DNA from: JANNMJ01 sp031425525
GTDB taxonomy: Bacteria; Bacteroidota; Bacteroidia; Cytophagales; Hymenobacteraceae
Direction: 5' to 3'
Assembly (NCBI GenBank): GCA_031425525.1
Contig: JANPJM010000047.1
Span: 1 to 64,000 of the forward strand
Length of the DNA: 64,000 nt
Below the pieces are notes generated by a model. That model saw only the letters and a program-made list of their open reading frames with translations, had not been told where the DNA came from and ran no database searches. Position numbers and translations under genes: made by a program. Position 1 is the stretch's first letter. Each line of letters starts with the position of its first letter. Shown here piece by piece: positions 26,235 through 34,471 of the stretch.

Positions 26235-26828
26235 GTGGCCAAGCAAGCTGACAAGCGCGCCCTCATCATCCAAGCCGCCGCGCGCTGCTTTGCGCGGTTT
26301 GGGTACTCGAAAACGACCCTCGATGATATTGGTCGGGCCGTGCAGCTCAACAAGGCGTCGTTGTACTACTACTTCCCCGGCAAAGACGAACTGTTTATGG
26401 CCGTGGTACTGGCCGAAAGCGCTGATTTTCAGCAGCGCCTGAGCGAGAGTATCCGCACTGAGCGCGACCCGGCCGAGCGTATTCGGTGCTACCTGACCGA
26501 GCGGCTGCGCTACTACCGGCAGGTGCTGAATTTACATCAGCTTTCACTGGATACCCTGCAAACGCTGGAACCGCGTTTTGATGTGCTGTATGCCCAAATC
26601 AAAAGTCAGGAGGTGAGTTTTTTGGCTGAGCTTCTGTGGCCCTTCGGCACGCCCAATGCCGCCCGCATCGCCAGTACCCTACTCACCGTCGCCGATGCCA
26701 TCAAGCACGAAGCAGTACGCGCTTCCAACTCGCATCTACCGGCCGATGCCGACTTTCAGCGCGCAGAGACTGACATCCTACTGATCGTTGATCTAGTGTT
26801 GAAAGGTTTGAGCGCCCCCGCCGCATAA
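26235..26828 (+). CDS. TetR/AcrR family transcriptional regulator
   Basis: The start is taken as GTG at 26235 (VAKQADKRALIIQAAARCFA), because the frame's upstream ATG at 26055 lies before the promoter and inside fumC. 197 residues. TetR DNA-binding domain: TTLDDIGRAVQLNKASLYYYFPGKDELF, with the conserved Tyr-Tyr-Phe recognition helix end. The C-terminal part is variable and would bind a ligand. It lies 29 bp before an SDR gene and behind a perfect palindrome, so it most likely represses its own two-gene operon. Confidence 0.92.
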   Translation: MAKQADKRALIIQAAARCFARFGYSKTTLDDIGRAVQLNKASLYYYFPGKDELFMAVVLAESADFQQRLSESIRTERDPAERIRCYLTERLRYYRQVLNLHQLSLDTLQTLEPRFDVLYAQIKSQEVSFLAELLWPFGTPNAARIASTLLTVADAIKHEAVRASNSHLPADADFQRAETDILLIVDLVLKGLSAPAA

Positions 26829-26857
26829 CTGATTATTTCCCTTCATTTTTCCTCTCT

Positions 26858-27673
26858 ATGCCTACCGTTCTGATTACCGGCGCTTCGTCCGGTATCGGCA
26901 AAGCCGCCGCCCGCCATTTCGCCACCAACGGCTGGAAAGTGGCGGCTACGATGCGCACGCCCGCCAAAGAAACGGAGCTAACTACGCTGCCGAACGTGCG
27001 CCTGTACGCCCTCGATGTGACGGATACGGCGAGTATCGACGCGGCGGTGGCGGCTGTAATTCGCGATTTTGGGCAGCTTGATGTGCTGGTCAACAACGCC
27101 GGTTATGGGGTTGATGGCGTGTTCGAGGCGATGACTGATGAGGTAATCCGGAAGCAGTTCGACACCAACGTCCTGGGCCTGATGCGCTGCACCCGCGCCG
27201 TGATTCCGGCGATGCGCGAGCAGAAACACGGCACCATCATTCAAATTTCGTCGATGGGCGGCCGCGTGACGTTTCCGCTGTATTCCATCTACCACGCCAC
27301 CAAATTTGCCGTTGAGGGCTTCACCGAAAGCCTGCAATACGAGTTGGAGCCCTTTGGTATCCGAATGAAACTAGTGGAGCCGGGCGCGATTAAAACCGAC
27401 TTCTACGACCGTTCGCGGCAGTTCATCATGCGCGACGACTTGCAGCCCTCCTACGGCCCGTTCGTGCGGCAGGTGGAAGCGGTAGCGATGGCGGCCGGTG
27501 CTAAAGGTGCCTCCGCCGAAAGCGTGGCGAAAGTCATTTTCGGGGCCGCCACCGACCGCTCAACCAAGCTGCGCTACCCGATTGCCTACCCCGCCAACGT
27601 GCTGATTCCCGCCCGGTGGCTGCTGCCGGATGGGTTGTTCCGGCAAGTCGTTAAATCAAGCTACAAGCTGTAA
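26858..27673 (+). CDS. SDR family NAD(P)-dependent oxidoreductase
   Basis: 271 residues, classical short-chain dehydrogenase/reductase. Cofactor motif TGASSGIG (7-14), NNAG in VLVNNAGYG, catalytic Ser in ISSMGG and Tyr145-x3-Lys149 (YHATK). The substrate cannot be told from sequence. Being co-transcribed with a TetR regulator, it is probably induced by the regulator's ligand. Confidence 0.93.
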   Translation: MPTVLITGASSGIGKAAARHFATNGWKVAATMRTPAKETELTTLPNVRLYALDVTDTASIDAAVAAVIRDFGQLDVLVNNAGYGVDGVFEAMTDEVIRKQFDTNVLGLMRCTRAVIPAMREQKHGTIIQISSMGGRVTFPLYSIYHATKFAVEGFTESLQYELEPFGIRMKLVEPGAIKTDFYDRSRQFIMRDDLQPSYGPFVRQVEAVAMAAGAKGASAESVAKVIFGAATDRSTKLRYPIAYPANVLIPARWLLPDGLFRQVVKSSYKL

Positions 27674-27718
27674 AACCGCGTTTGCGGCTCATTTTTCTTC
27701 CCCATCGCGCTTTTTATT

Positions 27719-28216
27719 GTGCAGGAGCTTGACATCTACTTCCGCGCCGAAAAAGCCGAAAGTCTGGTATTCGTGCTGGTCGGTTTGGTGGCGCTTGGGC
27801 TGAGTGGGTGGCTGCTGGTGCAGCACCGTTCGGCGCTCACTACGGGCCTTGCCATTCCGCTGGTGCTGATCGGGTTGCTGCAACTGACCGTAGGCGGCTC
27901 GGTTTACCTGCGCACCGACCGGCAGCTTGCCGATTTGCAGCAGCGATACCGTACCGCCCCAACCGCTTTCGTGGCAGCCGAAACACCCCGGATGATCGCC
28001 GTAAACCGCAATTTCGACGTTTACAAACTCATCGAAATCGCGTTCATCCTCGTCGGTACGGGGTTGCTGTACGCGTTGCAGCATCGCGATTTTTGGGCTG
28101 GTCTGGGCCTTGGTATGATCGTGCAGGGCACAGCGATGCTCGGCGCCGATTTTTTCGCCGAGCGTCGCGCCGATGTGTACACGGCCTTCATAGCCCACGC
28201 CGCCACCCATCGCTAG
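27719..28216 (+). CDS. Four-span membrane protein, unknown function
   Basis: 165 residues starting at GTG 27719 (MQELDIYFRAEKAESLVFVL). Four hydrophobic helices are predicted at about 16-35, 43-63, 107-123 and 128-148. Between the first and second pairs lies a hydrophilic stretch (RTDRQLADLQQRYRTAPTAF). No known family recognised. It lies 45 bp after the SDR gene on the same strand, so it may belong to that operon. Confidence 0.7.
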   Translation: MQELDIYFRAEKAESLVFVLVGLVALGLSGWLLVQHRSALTTGLAIPLVLIGLLQLTVGGSVYLRTDRQLADLQQRYRTAPTAFVAAETPRMIAVNRNFDVYKLIEIAFILVGTGLLYALQHRDFWAGLGLGMIVQGTAMLGADFFAERRADVYTAFIAHAATHR

Positions 28217-28282
28217 GCCACGCCCGCAGATATTGCGTACGTACTTGCACGCCCGCCGCCGTACGGCACCTTCTTGCTACTT

Positions 28283-28681
28283 ATGCGCGAACGCCTCCGC
28301 CACTACCTGCACCGCGAGCGCTCGGCCTTCGGGTATGCGTGGGCGGGTTTGCGGAGTGCATTGCGCCAGGAAGCGCATTTGCGGTTTCACGCGCTTTCCA
28401 CCGCCATTGTCTTCGGGTTGGGCGCCATCCTTCCGCTGACCCGCACCGATTGGGCGTTGCTCGCCCTCGCCACGGGCGCGGTGTGGGGCGCCGAACTGCT
28501 CAATACGGCCATCGAACGCCTCACCGACCTGGTATCGCCGGAGCCGCACCCGTTGGCCGGCCAAGCGAAGGATGTAGCGGCGGCGGCCGTACTCGTTACC
28601 GCGATGGCGGCGGCGGTGGTAGGAGCTACGGTACTGGGGCCGCCGTTGGTGGCGGCCGTTCGGGCGGGCCTGAGCCGCTAA
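28283..28681 (+). CDS. Diacylglycerol/undecaprenol kinase family protein
   Basis: Starts at ATG 28283 (MRERLRHYLHRERSAFGYAW). 132 residues, the size of DgkA-like integral kinases. Conserved family segments are present: EAHLRFHALSTA, GAVWGAELLNTAIERLTDLV and KDVAAAAVLV, which hold the acidic residues for Mg-ATP. In most non-proteobacteria this family phosphorylates undecaprenol or diacylglycerol. Three membrane helices are expected. Exact substrate is inference. Confidence 0.88.
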   Translation: MRERLRHYLHRERSAFGYAWAGLRSALRQEAHLRFHALSTAIVFGLGAILPLTRTDWALLALATGAVWGAELLNTAIERLTDLVSPEPHPLAGQAKDVAAAAVLVTAMAAAVVGATVLGPPLVAAVRAGLSR

Positions 28682-28756
28682 ACTTTCCGAACGCCAAACT
28701 TGCGCTGCCGGGCCACGTTTAGCGTTCGGGGCGTTTCTTCGCGCCCCGAAACTCAA

Positions 28757-28783
28757 CCGCCGACCGGGCACAGTGCCCGGCGG
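28757..28783 (+). terminator. Hairpin between dgkA-like and dinB-like genes
   Basis: CCGCCGaCCGGGCA and TGCCCGGCGG form a strong stem with a 3-nt loop. A second inverted repeat CGAACGCCAAAC/GTTTAGCGTTCG lies upstream (about 28688-28726). It sits 11 bp before the next ATG, so it may also act on translation. Confidence 0.6.
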
Positions 28784-28793
28784 TTTGCTCGCT

Positions 28794-29273
28794 ATGCTAC
28801 TTCAAAAACTCGCCGACTATAATTGCTGGGCCAACGGCAAGGTTCTCAAACGCTTAGAGGCCATTGCGGCCAACGGCACGCCGCTGCCGGTGCGGGCGGT
28901 GCATCTGTTCAGCCACGTACTCAATGCGCAGGGTATCTGGATTGCCCGCATCGGAGGCCATCCCGAACAGGCGCCGAAAGTTTTTTTCTACCACGAGCTA
29001 CCCGAGCTTCGGCAGTTGCACGAAAGCACCTGCCCGGCGTTGGTCGAGTTGGTGCGCGGCGCCGACGAAACCGAGTTGGCGCGCCTCATCGCCTACACCA
29101 ACTCGCAGGGAAAAGCCTACGAAACGCCCGTCGGCGATATTCTGACGCACTGCTTCAACCACGCTACCTACCACCGCGCGCAGGTGGCCCTCGCCATCCG
29201 AGAGGCATCGCTGGAGCCCGTCAATACCGACTACGTGACGTGGGTGCGGGAGTTGATGGGCCAGGATGGCTAA
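28794..29273 (+). CDS. DinB family protein
   Basis: 159 residues from ATG 28794 (MLLQKLADYNCWANGKVLKR). The four-helix DinB/YfiT fold is indicated by the N-terminal NxWAN segment, the metal-binding His in HLFSHVLNAQGIW, and the paired His in LTHCFNHATYHRAQV. Members are metal-dependent thiol transferases or hydrolases, e.g. in bacillithiol-type reactions; the reaction here is not known. It is followed by a bidirectional terminator. Confidence 0.88.
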   Translation: MLLQKLADYNCWANGKVLKRLEAIAANGTPLPVRAVHLFSHVLNAQGIWIARIGGHPEQAPKVFFYHELPELRQLHESTCPALVELVRGADETELARLIAYTNSQGKAYETPVGDILTHCFNHATYHRAQVALAIREASLEPVNTDYVTWVRELMGQDG

Positions 29274-29277
29274 TTTT

Positions 29278-29440
29278 GATCGCTGATTTAGCTGATTATT
29301 TGATTTCGCTGATTCTGAATTTGTGACCAAAAAGAATGCGGGCGCTCAACCACGGTGGTTGAGCGCCCGCTTTGCGTTGCGCCGGAATCAAACCAATCAA
29401 AAAATCTGCGTCATCAGCGCAATCAGCTAAATCAGCGATC
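29278..29440. repeat. Inverted pair of ~9-bp tandem repeats between convergent genes
   Basis: Left arm has units ATCGCTGAT, TTAGCTGAT, TATTTGAT, TTCGCTGAT; the right arm is inverted. 20 bp are perfectly complementary (29278-29297 GATCGCTGATTTAGCTGATT with 29421-29440). A terminator hairpin sits in the middle. The right arm ends exactly at the stop codon of the AsmA gene. Confidence 0.85.
29338..29370. terminator. Bidirectional terminator between dinB-like and asmA-like genes
   Basis: Arms GCGGGCGCTCAACCAC and GTGGTTGAGCGCCCGC are perfectly complementary (16 bp). It lies between two convergent genes. Confidence 0.8.
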
Positions 29441-32400
29441 TATTTGTTAAACAGCCCCTTCAGCTTATCCTTCGTCGCATTTTTCACAGCGTCGGCGGCT
29501 TTGCGGGAGGTGGAGTCTTGCAGCCGTTTTTTGGCTTCGTCGGTCAGGCGCTTTTTGGCTTCGGCCTCCGCCTTGACCCGCAGTTCGTCGGCTTTGCGGG
29601 TGGCCATATTGCGCACGCTGTCCTCGGCTTGCTTGCGCTTTTCAGCGAGTTTGGCTTTGCCTTCGTTCACTTTAGCATCGACGAGGCTCTTCGCCAAATC
29701 CTTCGCCGCGCCTTTCACCGAACCGCCCGACAGGCTCACTTTCGGGTCGGTTACGGTGCCGCCGAACTTCACGTTCATCGTCACGCGCTCGGCGGCTTTC
29801 AGGTTGCTCACGCCCGTGAGGCTCGTGAGCTTGCTGGTGAGCGCCTGACCGACTTTGCCGGTCGGCACGTCGAGGGCGCTCACGAAATCCATCTCGCCGA
29901 CGAGGCTGCTCATTCCGCCAAAATTCATTTTCACGTCGTCGCCGGGCACCTTTATCTCAAACGGCTTTACCAGCACATTGCCGTTGCTCACATCGAGGCC
30001 GATTTTCTGATCCTTCAGCGTCATTTCCTTGAGCGAGGCCAAGTTGGTCAAGCTGCTGAGTTTCTGGAGCGCCGGCAGTTGCGAGACGGTCGCTTTCAGC
30101 ACTTCCACCAGCGCTTTGCCGCGTAAGCTGCTCATCACGGGCATCATATCTTGGCCGAGCGTACCGGCAAGGTTGAGGTTCGTGCTGAAGTTACCGTCGA
30201 GGTATTTGGCCGCTGGGGCCAGCTTCTGAATGGTATTGAACGCCGAAAACGCCTGCTTGAACGCCAGGTCTTTGATACCGAGGGCCATATCGAAACCGGG
30301 CTTGCTGAGGTCGCGCGCGTCGTATGTGCCCGTCATCGTGAAAGCGCCGCCGAGCGTGCTGAACGCCACATCGTTGAGTTTCACGGTGCGGTCTTTCACC
30401 ACCACCTGCCCTTTGGCGTTGCGCAAATCGAGGTTGTCGTACAGCACTTGCCCGGCCGTGGCGTTGAGAGTCAGATTGAGGTCGGCGGGTACTTGCACCA
30501 CGCCATTGGCCTCGGCGGGCTTGCCAGTAGCCGGCGCCGTAGAAGCACCCGACGCCGGGTCGACCATCCACTCGTTGACATCGAACCGGTTCGACGCCAC
30601 CGTGAGCGTGCCGAGCAACGGCGAATGTGTCTTGCTCAAGGCGTAACCCATGTAATTGGAAACCACGCCATCGGCCCGAAAATCGGAGCGGCCGAGCGTG
30701 CCTTGCATACCCGAAATCGTAATCTTTTCGTTATTGAACGCGCCGTTCGCGGTCTTGATCGTCATGCCTTGGGGCAGTTCTTTCGATTTGTACGTCAAAT
30801 CGTTAACCTTCACTGCGCCACTGGCTTTCACCTTCTGATACTGCCCAGCCTCGATGTCGGCCATCCGACCGGCGGCGGCAAACGTACCCGCAATGCGCCC
30901 GGCGAGCGTGGTACCTTCCAAGGGGAAGATTTTGGTCATCTTCGTCAGGTCAATCGTGCCGTTGAGGCTCGCATCGAACACCGGCTGATCGACGCCCTTC
31001 GCGTACACGCGCCCGCTGATGGGCTCGCCGTCGAGCGTCATCCGGAAGTTTTCGATTTTTACGTCGGTGTCTTCCGTGCGGCCCGTCGCGTTGGCGATGT
31101 TGCTCACCACAGTCAGGTTCTCAATCGGCGCCGGAAAATCCTTCGATTTTACGTAACCGTCGGTCAGGTTGAGCTTAGCGTGTACCACCGGCATTTGTTT
31201 TTCCGAATACGTACCCTTCGCCGTGGCATCTACGTCGAGCAGCCCGCGCAGCGTCAGGCCGGCCACGGGGTACACTTTCATTGCCTCCGCGAGGTTGATT
31301 TTCGCCTTCACGTTGCCATCGACTTGCATCGGGGCGAGGCCGTTGATTTTGGCGACGGCATCAATCGGGTCGCTGCCCAAATCGACGTGCAGCTTCCGCA
31401 GGTCTACTTTCAGGTTTTCGGTCTTCCCGTCAGGGTCGATCACGCTGACATCGACGTTGATGTTTTTCGCCTCGCGCGGCAGTTGCGGGTATTTGAACGT
31501 GGCGTTCATCACCTTCAGATTCAGGCCGTAACCGGGCATTTGCACGGTGTCCATCCGGCCTTTGTAATAGCCGTCGAACTGCATCTTGCCGGTCGTGGTC
31601 ACGTCCTTGAACTGCGGCGTGTACATCCCCGGTAGCAGCGAAAGGAGCGCCTTAAAGTCGGTTTCGGGCGCGTTGAACTTGATATCGAAGTCCATCGCAT
31701 CGGCCGGCATCTTGATAGAACCATCGAAGTGCGTCACGAAATCGTTGAGCTTCACCGTGTTTTCCTTGAACGTGAAAGCCATATTCGCCAAATCCATCGC
31801 CATCGTCACGTCGGCGTCGAGTTGCTTGTCGCTCAGGTACTCGGCGCCAGCGTAGGCCACCGAAAACTGCTTGGCCGTCGTTTTCGATTGCATATCGAAG
31901 ACATCCTGCGCGAAATCGCCCGAACCGGTGTGGTCGAGGCCCGCCAGCTCCATCTGAAACGGAATCGAGCGGTCGTCATACGTCAGTTGCCCGTCTTCCA
32001 CGCGCCACTGCTTGATGCCAAGCTGAAACTTGGAGGCGGTATCGGCGGGCGTGGCTGCGGCGGTGTCGGCCTTGGCAATGTCCCAGTTGGCGCGCCCCGA
32101 TTTCAGTACCACCACGTGGATGCGCGGGCGCGTCAGAGTGACTTCGTTGATCTGCATTTTCTCGCCCCGAATGACGCTCATCAGGTTCAGATCGACGGCG
32201 AATTGCGGGATGTAGGCGAGCGTATCGCGCGAAAAAGAATCAATACCGATCACGCGCAACTCGCCCAACCGCACGCCCAAGTCGGGGAAAGAGGAGAGGA
32301 GCGTGACGTCGATCCGGTCGGCGTCGTACTGCACTTTGGCATTCAGGCTATTGGCAATCTGCTCATCGACCGCTGCCTTTATCTTATCTTTAAACAGCAC

Positions 32401-32469
32401 CGGCACCAACGCCGCCGCCACCACGAGTAGGAGCAGAAAAGCCCCGAGGCCCAACAGGATCTTTTTCAT
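29440..32469 (-). CDS. AsmA-family envelope protein
   Basis: 1009 residues. An N-terminal membrane anchor (MKKILLGLGAFLLLLVVAAA) is followed by the AsmA N-domain (VQYDADRIDVTLLSSFPDLGVRLGEL), many beta-rich repeats with the pattern of bridge-like lipid-transport proteins, and the AsmA_2-type C-domain (near 790-900). The last ~100 residues are an extended Lys/Ala/Glu helix (DAKVNEGKAKLAEKRKQAED and on). AsmA-like proteins span the periplasm and move phospholipids to the outer membrane. Single gene. Confidence 0.92.
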   Translation of the reverse strand: MKKILLGLGAFLLLLVVAAALVPVLFKDKIKAAVDEQIANSLNAKVQYDADRIDVTLLSSFPDLGVRLGELRVIGIDSFSRDTLAYIPQFAVDLNLMSVIRGEKMQINEVTLTRPRIHVVVLKSGRANWDIAKADTAAATPADTASKFQLGIKQWRVEDGQLTYDDRSIPFQMELAGLDHTGSGDFAQDVFDMQSKTTAKQFSVAYAGAEYLSDKQLDADVTMAMDLANMAFTFKENTVKLNDFVTHFDGSIKMPADAMDFDIKFNAPETDFKALLSLLPGMYTPQFKDVTTTGKMQFDGYYKGRMDTVQMPGYGLNLKVMNATFKYPQLPREAKNINVDVSVIDPDGKTENLKVDLRKLHVDLGSDPIDAVAKINGLAPMQVDGNVKAKINLAEAMKVYPVAGLTLRGLLDVDATAKGTYSEKQMPVVHAKLNLTDGYVKSKDFPAPIENLTVVSNIANATGRTEDTDVKIENFRMTLDGEPISGRVYAKGVDQPVFDASLNGTIDLTKMTKIFPLEGTTLAGRIAGTFAAAGRMADIEAGQYQKVKASGAVKVNDLTYKSKELPQGMTIKTANGAFNNEKITISGMQGTLGRSDFRADGVVSNYMGYALSKTHSPLLGTLTVASNRFDVNEWMVDPASGASTAPATGKPAEANGVVQVPADLNLTLNATAGQVLYDNLDLRNAKGQVVVKDRTVKLNDVAFSTLGGAFTMTGTYDARDLSKPGFDMALGIKDLAFKQAFSAFNTIQKLAPAAKYLDGNFSTNLNLAGTLGQDMMPVMSSLRGKALVEVLKATVSQLPALQKLSSLTNLASLKEMTLKDQKIGLDVSNGNVLVKPFEIKVPGDDVKMNFGGMSSLVGEMDFVSALDVPTGKVGQALTSKLTSLTGVSNLKAAERVTMNVKFGGTVTDPKVSLSGGSVKGAAKDLAKSLVDAKVNEGKAKLAEKRKQAEDSVRNMATRKADELRVKAEAEAKKRLTDEAKKRLQDSTSRKAADAVKNATKDKLKGLFNK

Positions 32470-32569
32470 TCACGCGAAATAATCTTGGAACAGAAAGGAG
32501 AAAAACGCGGCGCACGCTGCACCGTCAAACAAAAAACTAGAGGAGCCCGGATGAGCAGCCGAGATGGAA

Positions 32570-33013
32570 TTAGCCCAATTGCGTGCTACGGGCGGCGGCA
32601 AGAGCCGCCACAAGGGCGGCGGGTTGGTCGGTGCCGATGCGTACCCGCGAGCGGCCATCGCGGAAAGTCAGTTCCACGGCGTCGCGGCCACTCACATTGT
32701 AGAGCGCGTAATCCCAGCCGCTCCGAATGCCCCAACCCGTCCAGAGTGCGTTACGCACGGGCCGCACGCCGGCAATGTCAGCCAACGGCCACGCCCGCCG
32801 AATCAATCCAATCCCGAAGCGTAAACGCACCGTATCGGCGGTTATCTCCACCGTCAGCCACCCAAAAACGAGCGTCAGCGATAGCAAAATGATTGGCATA
32901 CCCCACCAAATGGGCTGCGTAATGGTTGTTTCGGAAGCCGGTACCAGCTTGAAAAAAGCCAGCGCGAGTATTTGAAAGAACAAGGCCGGCCAGCCTATTT
33001 GTGTACTTTTCAT
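32570..33013 (-). CDS. Small membrane protein with PH-like C-terminal domain, unknown function
   Basis: 147 residues. Two hydrophobic helices (about 8-24 and 36-55) are followed by a beta-rich soluble part (VEITADTVRLRFGIGLIRRA...LADIAGVRPV) that looks like the bacterial PH-type domains found in YdbT-like membrane proteins. No specific role. It is transcribed away from porP; a -7-like element lies at 33045-33052. The 100-bp gap to the AsmA gene shows nothing notable. Confidence 0.7.
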   Translation of the reverse strand: MKSTQIGWPALFFQILALAFFKLVPASETTITQPIWWGMPIILLSLTLVFGWLTVEITADTVRLRFGIGLIRRAWPLADIAGVRPVRNALWTGWGIRSGWDYALYNVSGRDAVELTFRDGRSRVRIGTDQPAALVAALAAARSTQLG

Positions 33014-33044
33014 CGTGGCAGCGTTTAGTTTGTGTGTTGTCCGG

Positions 33045-33052
33045 CAAAGCTA
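33045..33052 (-). promoter_or_regulatory. Candidate -7 element for the 32570-33013 gene
   Basis: Minus strand TAGCTTTG fits TAnnTTTG and ends 31 bp before the ATG at 33013. -33 element not clear. Confidence 0.35.
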
Positions 33053-33081
33053 GCGGGTGGCCGTCTCTAATGATTTTCTGA

Positions 33082-34107
33082 ATGAGTTCCGTCCGACCGT
33101 GTGCCATGCTCCTAACCGCGAGCCTCCTGTTCGGCGCGCGGGCAGGCGCGGCGCAGGATGTGCGGTTTGCGCAGCCCTATGCCACCGGCCTGCTGTTGAA
33201 CCCCGCGATGGCCGGCGTTACCGCTTTGCGCAGCGCCGCCGTGGCCACCCGCAACCAACGCCCCGACACCGACCAGAATTTCCTGAGCGGCGCGTTTTGC
33301 CTCGATGCGCGCGTGCCGAAAGTGCGCGGCGCGGTGGGGGCCACCATCACCTACGACCGCGCCGGCGATGGCGCCGCGCCCCTCAGCCGCACGCAGCTTC
33401 AACTCATCTACGCCTACCAAACCCGCCTGAGCGCGCGCTGGGCGGCTAGCGGCGCCGTTTCCATCGGCGCGGGGTTGCAAAACGGGCGCTTGGGTCGCTA
33501 CACCTTCGGCGACCAACTGCTGCCCGATGGCGCTACTGGGCCCACCGCCGAAGTGTACACCGATTTGCCGGCGTTTTACCCCACGGTGGGCGCCGGGCTG
33601 GTGGTCTATGAAAAACAAGCGTGGGTGGGCGGCGCGGTGCATCACGCCAATTCGCCGCAGCTTGGTAGCTCGCCCACGGCGGCGCGCTTACCGCCCCGGC
33701 TGGTGCTGCACGGCGGCTATAAGTTTTATATTTTGAGTGCGTCGGAATTGAATCGTTTTTACGAATTCAGTATCAGTCCGCTCGCGACGGTACAGCTACA
33801 AGGGGCGGCGCGCGGTTACGATGCGGGATTCAGCGCCACGTATTCGCCGGTGGTGCTGGGCGTGCTGTACCGCAACCCGCTGCTGCTGAGTGCCGCCCGC
33901 GACCAACGATGGCTTGTGGGGCAGCTTGGACTGCGCCGGCCAGGATTCAGTTTGGGGTATAGCTACGAGGTGGGCATTAGTAAGCAAACGGCCGGTTACG
34001 CCGCCCACGAACTCACTTTCCGCCTCGACCAAGCCGATTTCAGCGGGCTGCTGCGGAAACGAAATCAGCCTAAACAGGCGCCTTTCGTGGCGGCGCCGGC
34101 CTTTTGA
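33082..34107 (+). CDS. PorP/SprF family type IX secretion system membrane protein
   Basis: 341 residues with a signal peptide (CAMLLTASLLFGARAGAAQ). The mature N-terminus DVRFAQPYATGLLLNPAMAG is the hallmark of PorP/SprF proteins (usually FSQ-Y---LYLNPAxxG). An outer-membrane barrel follows, with many aromatic amphipathic strands (LQLIYAYQTRLSARWAASGA; FSLGYSYEVGISK). PorP/SprF proteins partner with the T9SS and adhesin secretion in gliding bacteria. A GldJ-type gene lies 365 bp downstream on the same strand, which supports the assignment. Confidence 0.9.
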   Translation: MSSVRPCAMLLTASLLFGARAGAAQDVRFAQPYATGLLLNPAMAGVTALRSAAVATRNQRPDTDQNFLSGAFCLDARVPKVRGAVGATITYDRAGDGAAPLSRTQLQLIYAYQTRLSARWAASGAVSIGAGLQNGRLGRYTFGDQLLPDGATGPTAEVYTDLPAFYPTVGAGLVVYEKQAWVGGAVHHANSPQLGSSPTAARLPPRLVLHGGYKFYILSASELNRFYEFSISPLATVQLQGAARGYDAGFSATYSPVVLGVLYRNPLLLSAARDQRWLVGQLGLRRPGFSLGYSYEVGISKQTAGYAAHELTFRLDQADFSGLLRKRNQPKQAPFVAAPAF

Positions 34108-34160
34108 TAATAGGTTAGTCGTAACGCCTTCAGCCTCTTGAAAGTAGCCGGGCAATGTAC

Positions 34161-34234
34161 CGCCAAGCTCCTGCTTGGCGCCTGACGCTCGGCGGCGTGC
34201 GGCGGGCTCCGCCAAACAGGAGCTTGGCGTTACG
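34161..34234. repeat. REP-like palindrome, family A (copy 2)
   Basis: Two arms, each itself palindromic: CGCCAAGCTCCTGCTTGGCG and CGCCAAACAGGAGCTTGGCG, followed by TTACG. A related copy is at 1315-1404. It lies in the 364-bp gap between porP and gldJ (34108-34471), which otherwise holds a promoter-like element and no gene. Confidence 0.8.
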
Positions 34235-34352
34235 TTAAACCTTACACGTCATCTACGGCACGAATCCTGACCATCAGACGCTTCAAATGACGTTATTTAC
34301 GGAAAGTTGTGCTTTCTGCGGATGATTCCTGCCTGAGTACGCACTTTTTCGT

Positions 34353-34360
34353 TAATTTTG
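34353..34360 (+). promoter_or_regulatory. Candidate -7 element for gldJ
   Basis: TAATTTTG fits TAnnTTTG; it would give a leader of about 105 nt before the gldJ ATG. No good -33 TTG. Confidence 0.45.
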
Positions 34361-34471
34361 CACGTTGTGCGCACCGATGCCACTTGTTGGCGTAGGTGCG
34401 GGCTCACTCCCTTGGGTTTGGCCGTAGTTTCTCGACAGGTAATTCCTTATTTCTTCCCCGCGTTCTCGCAA

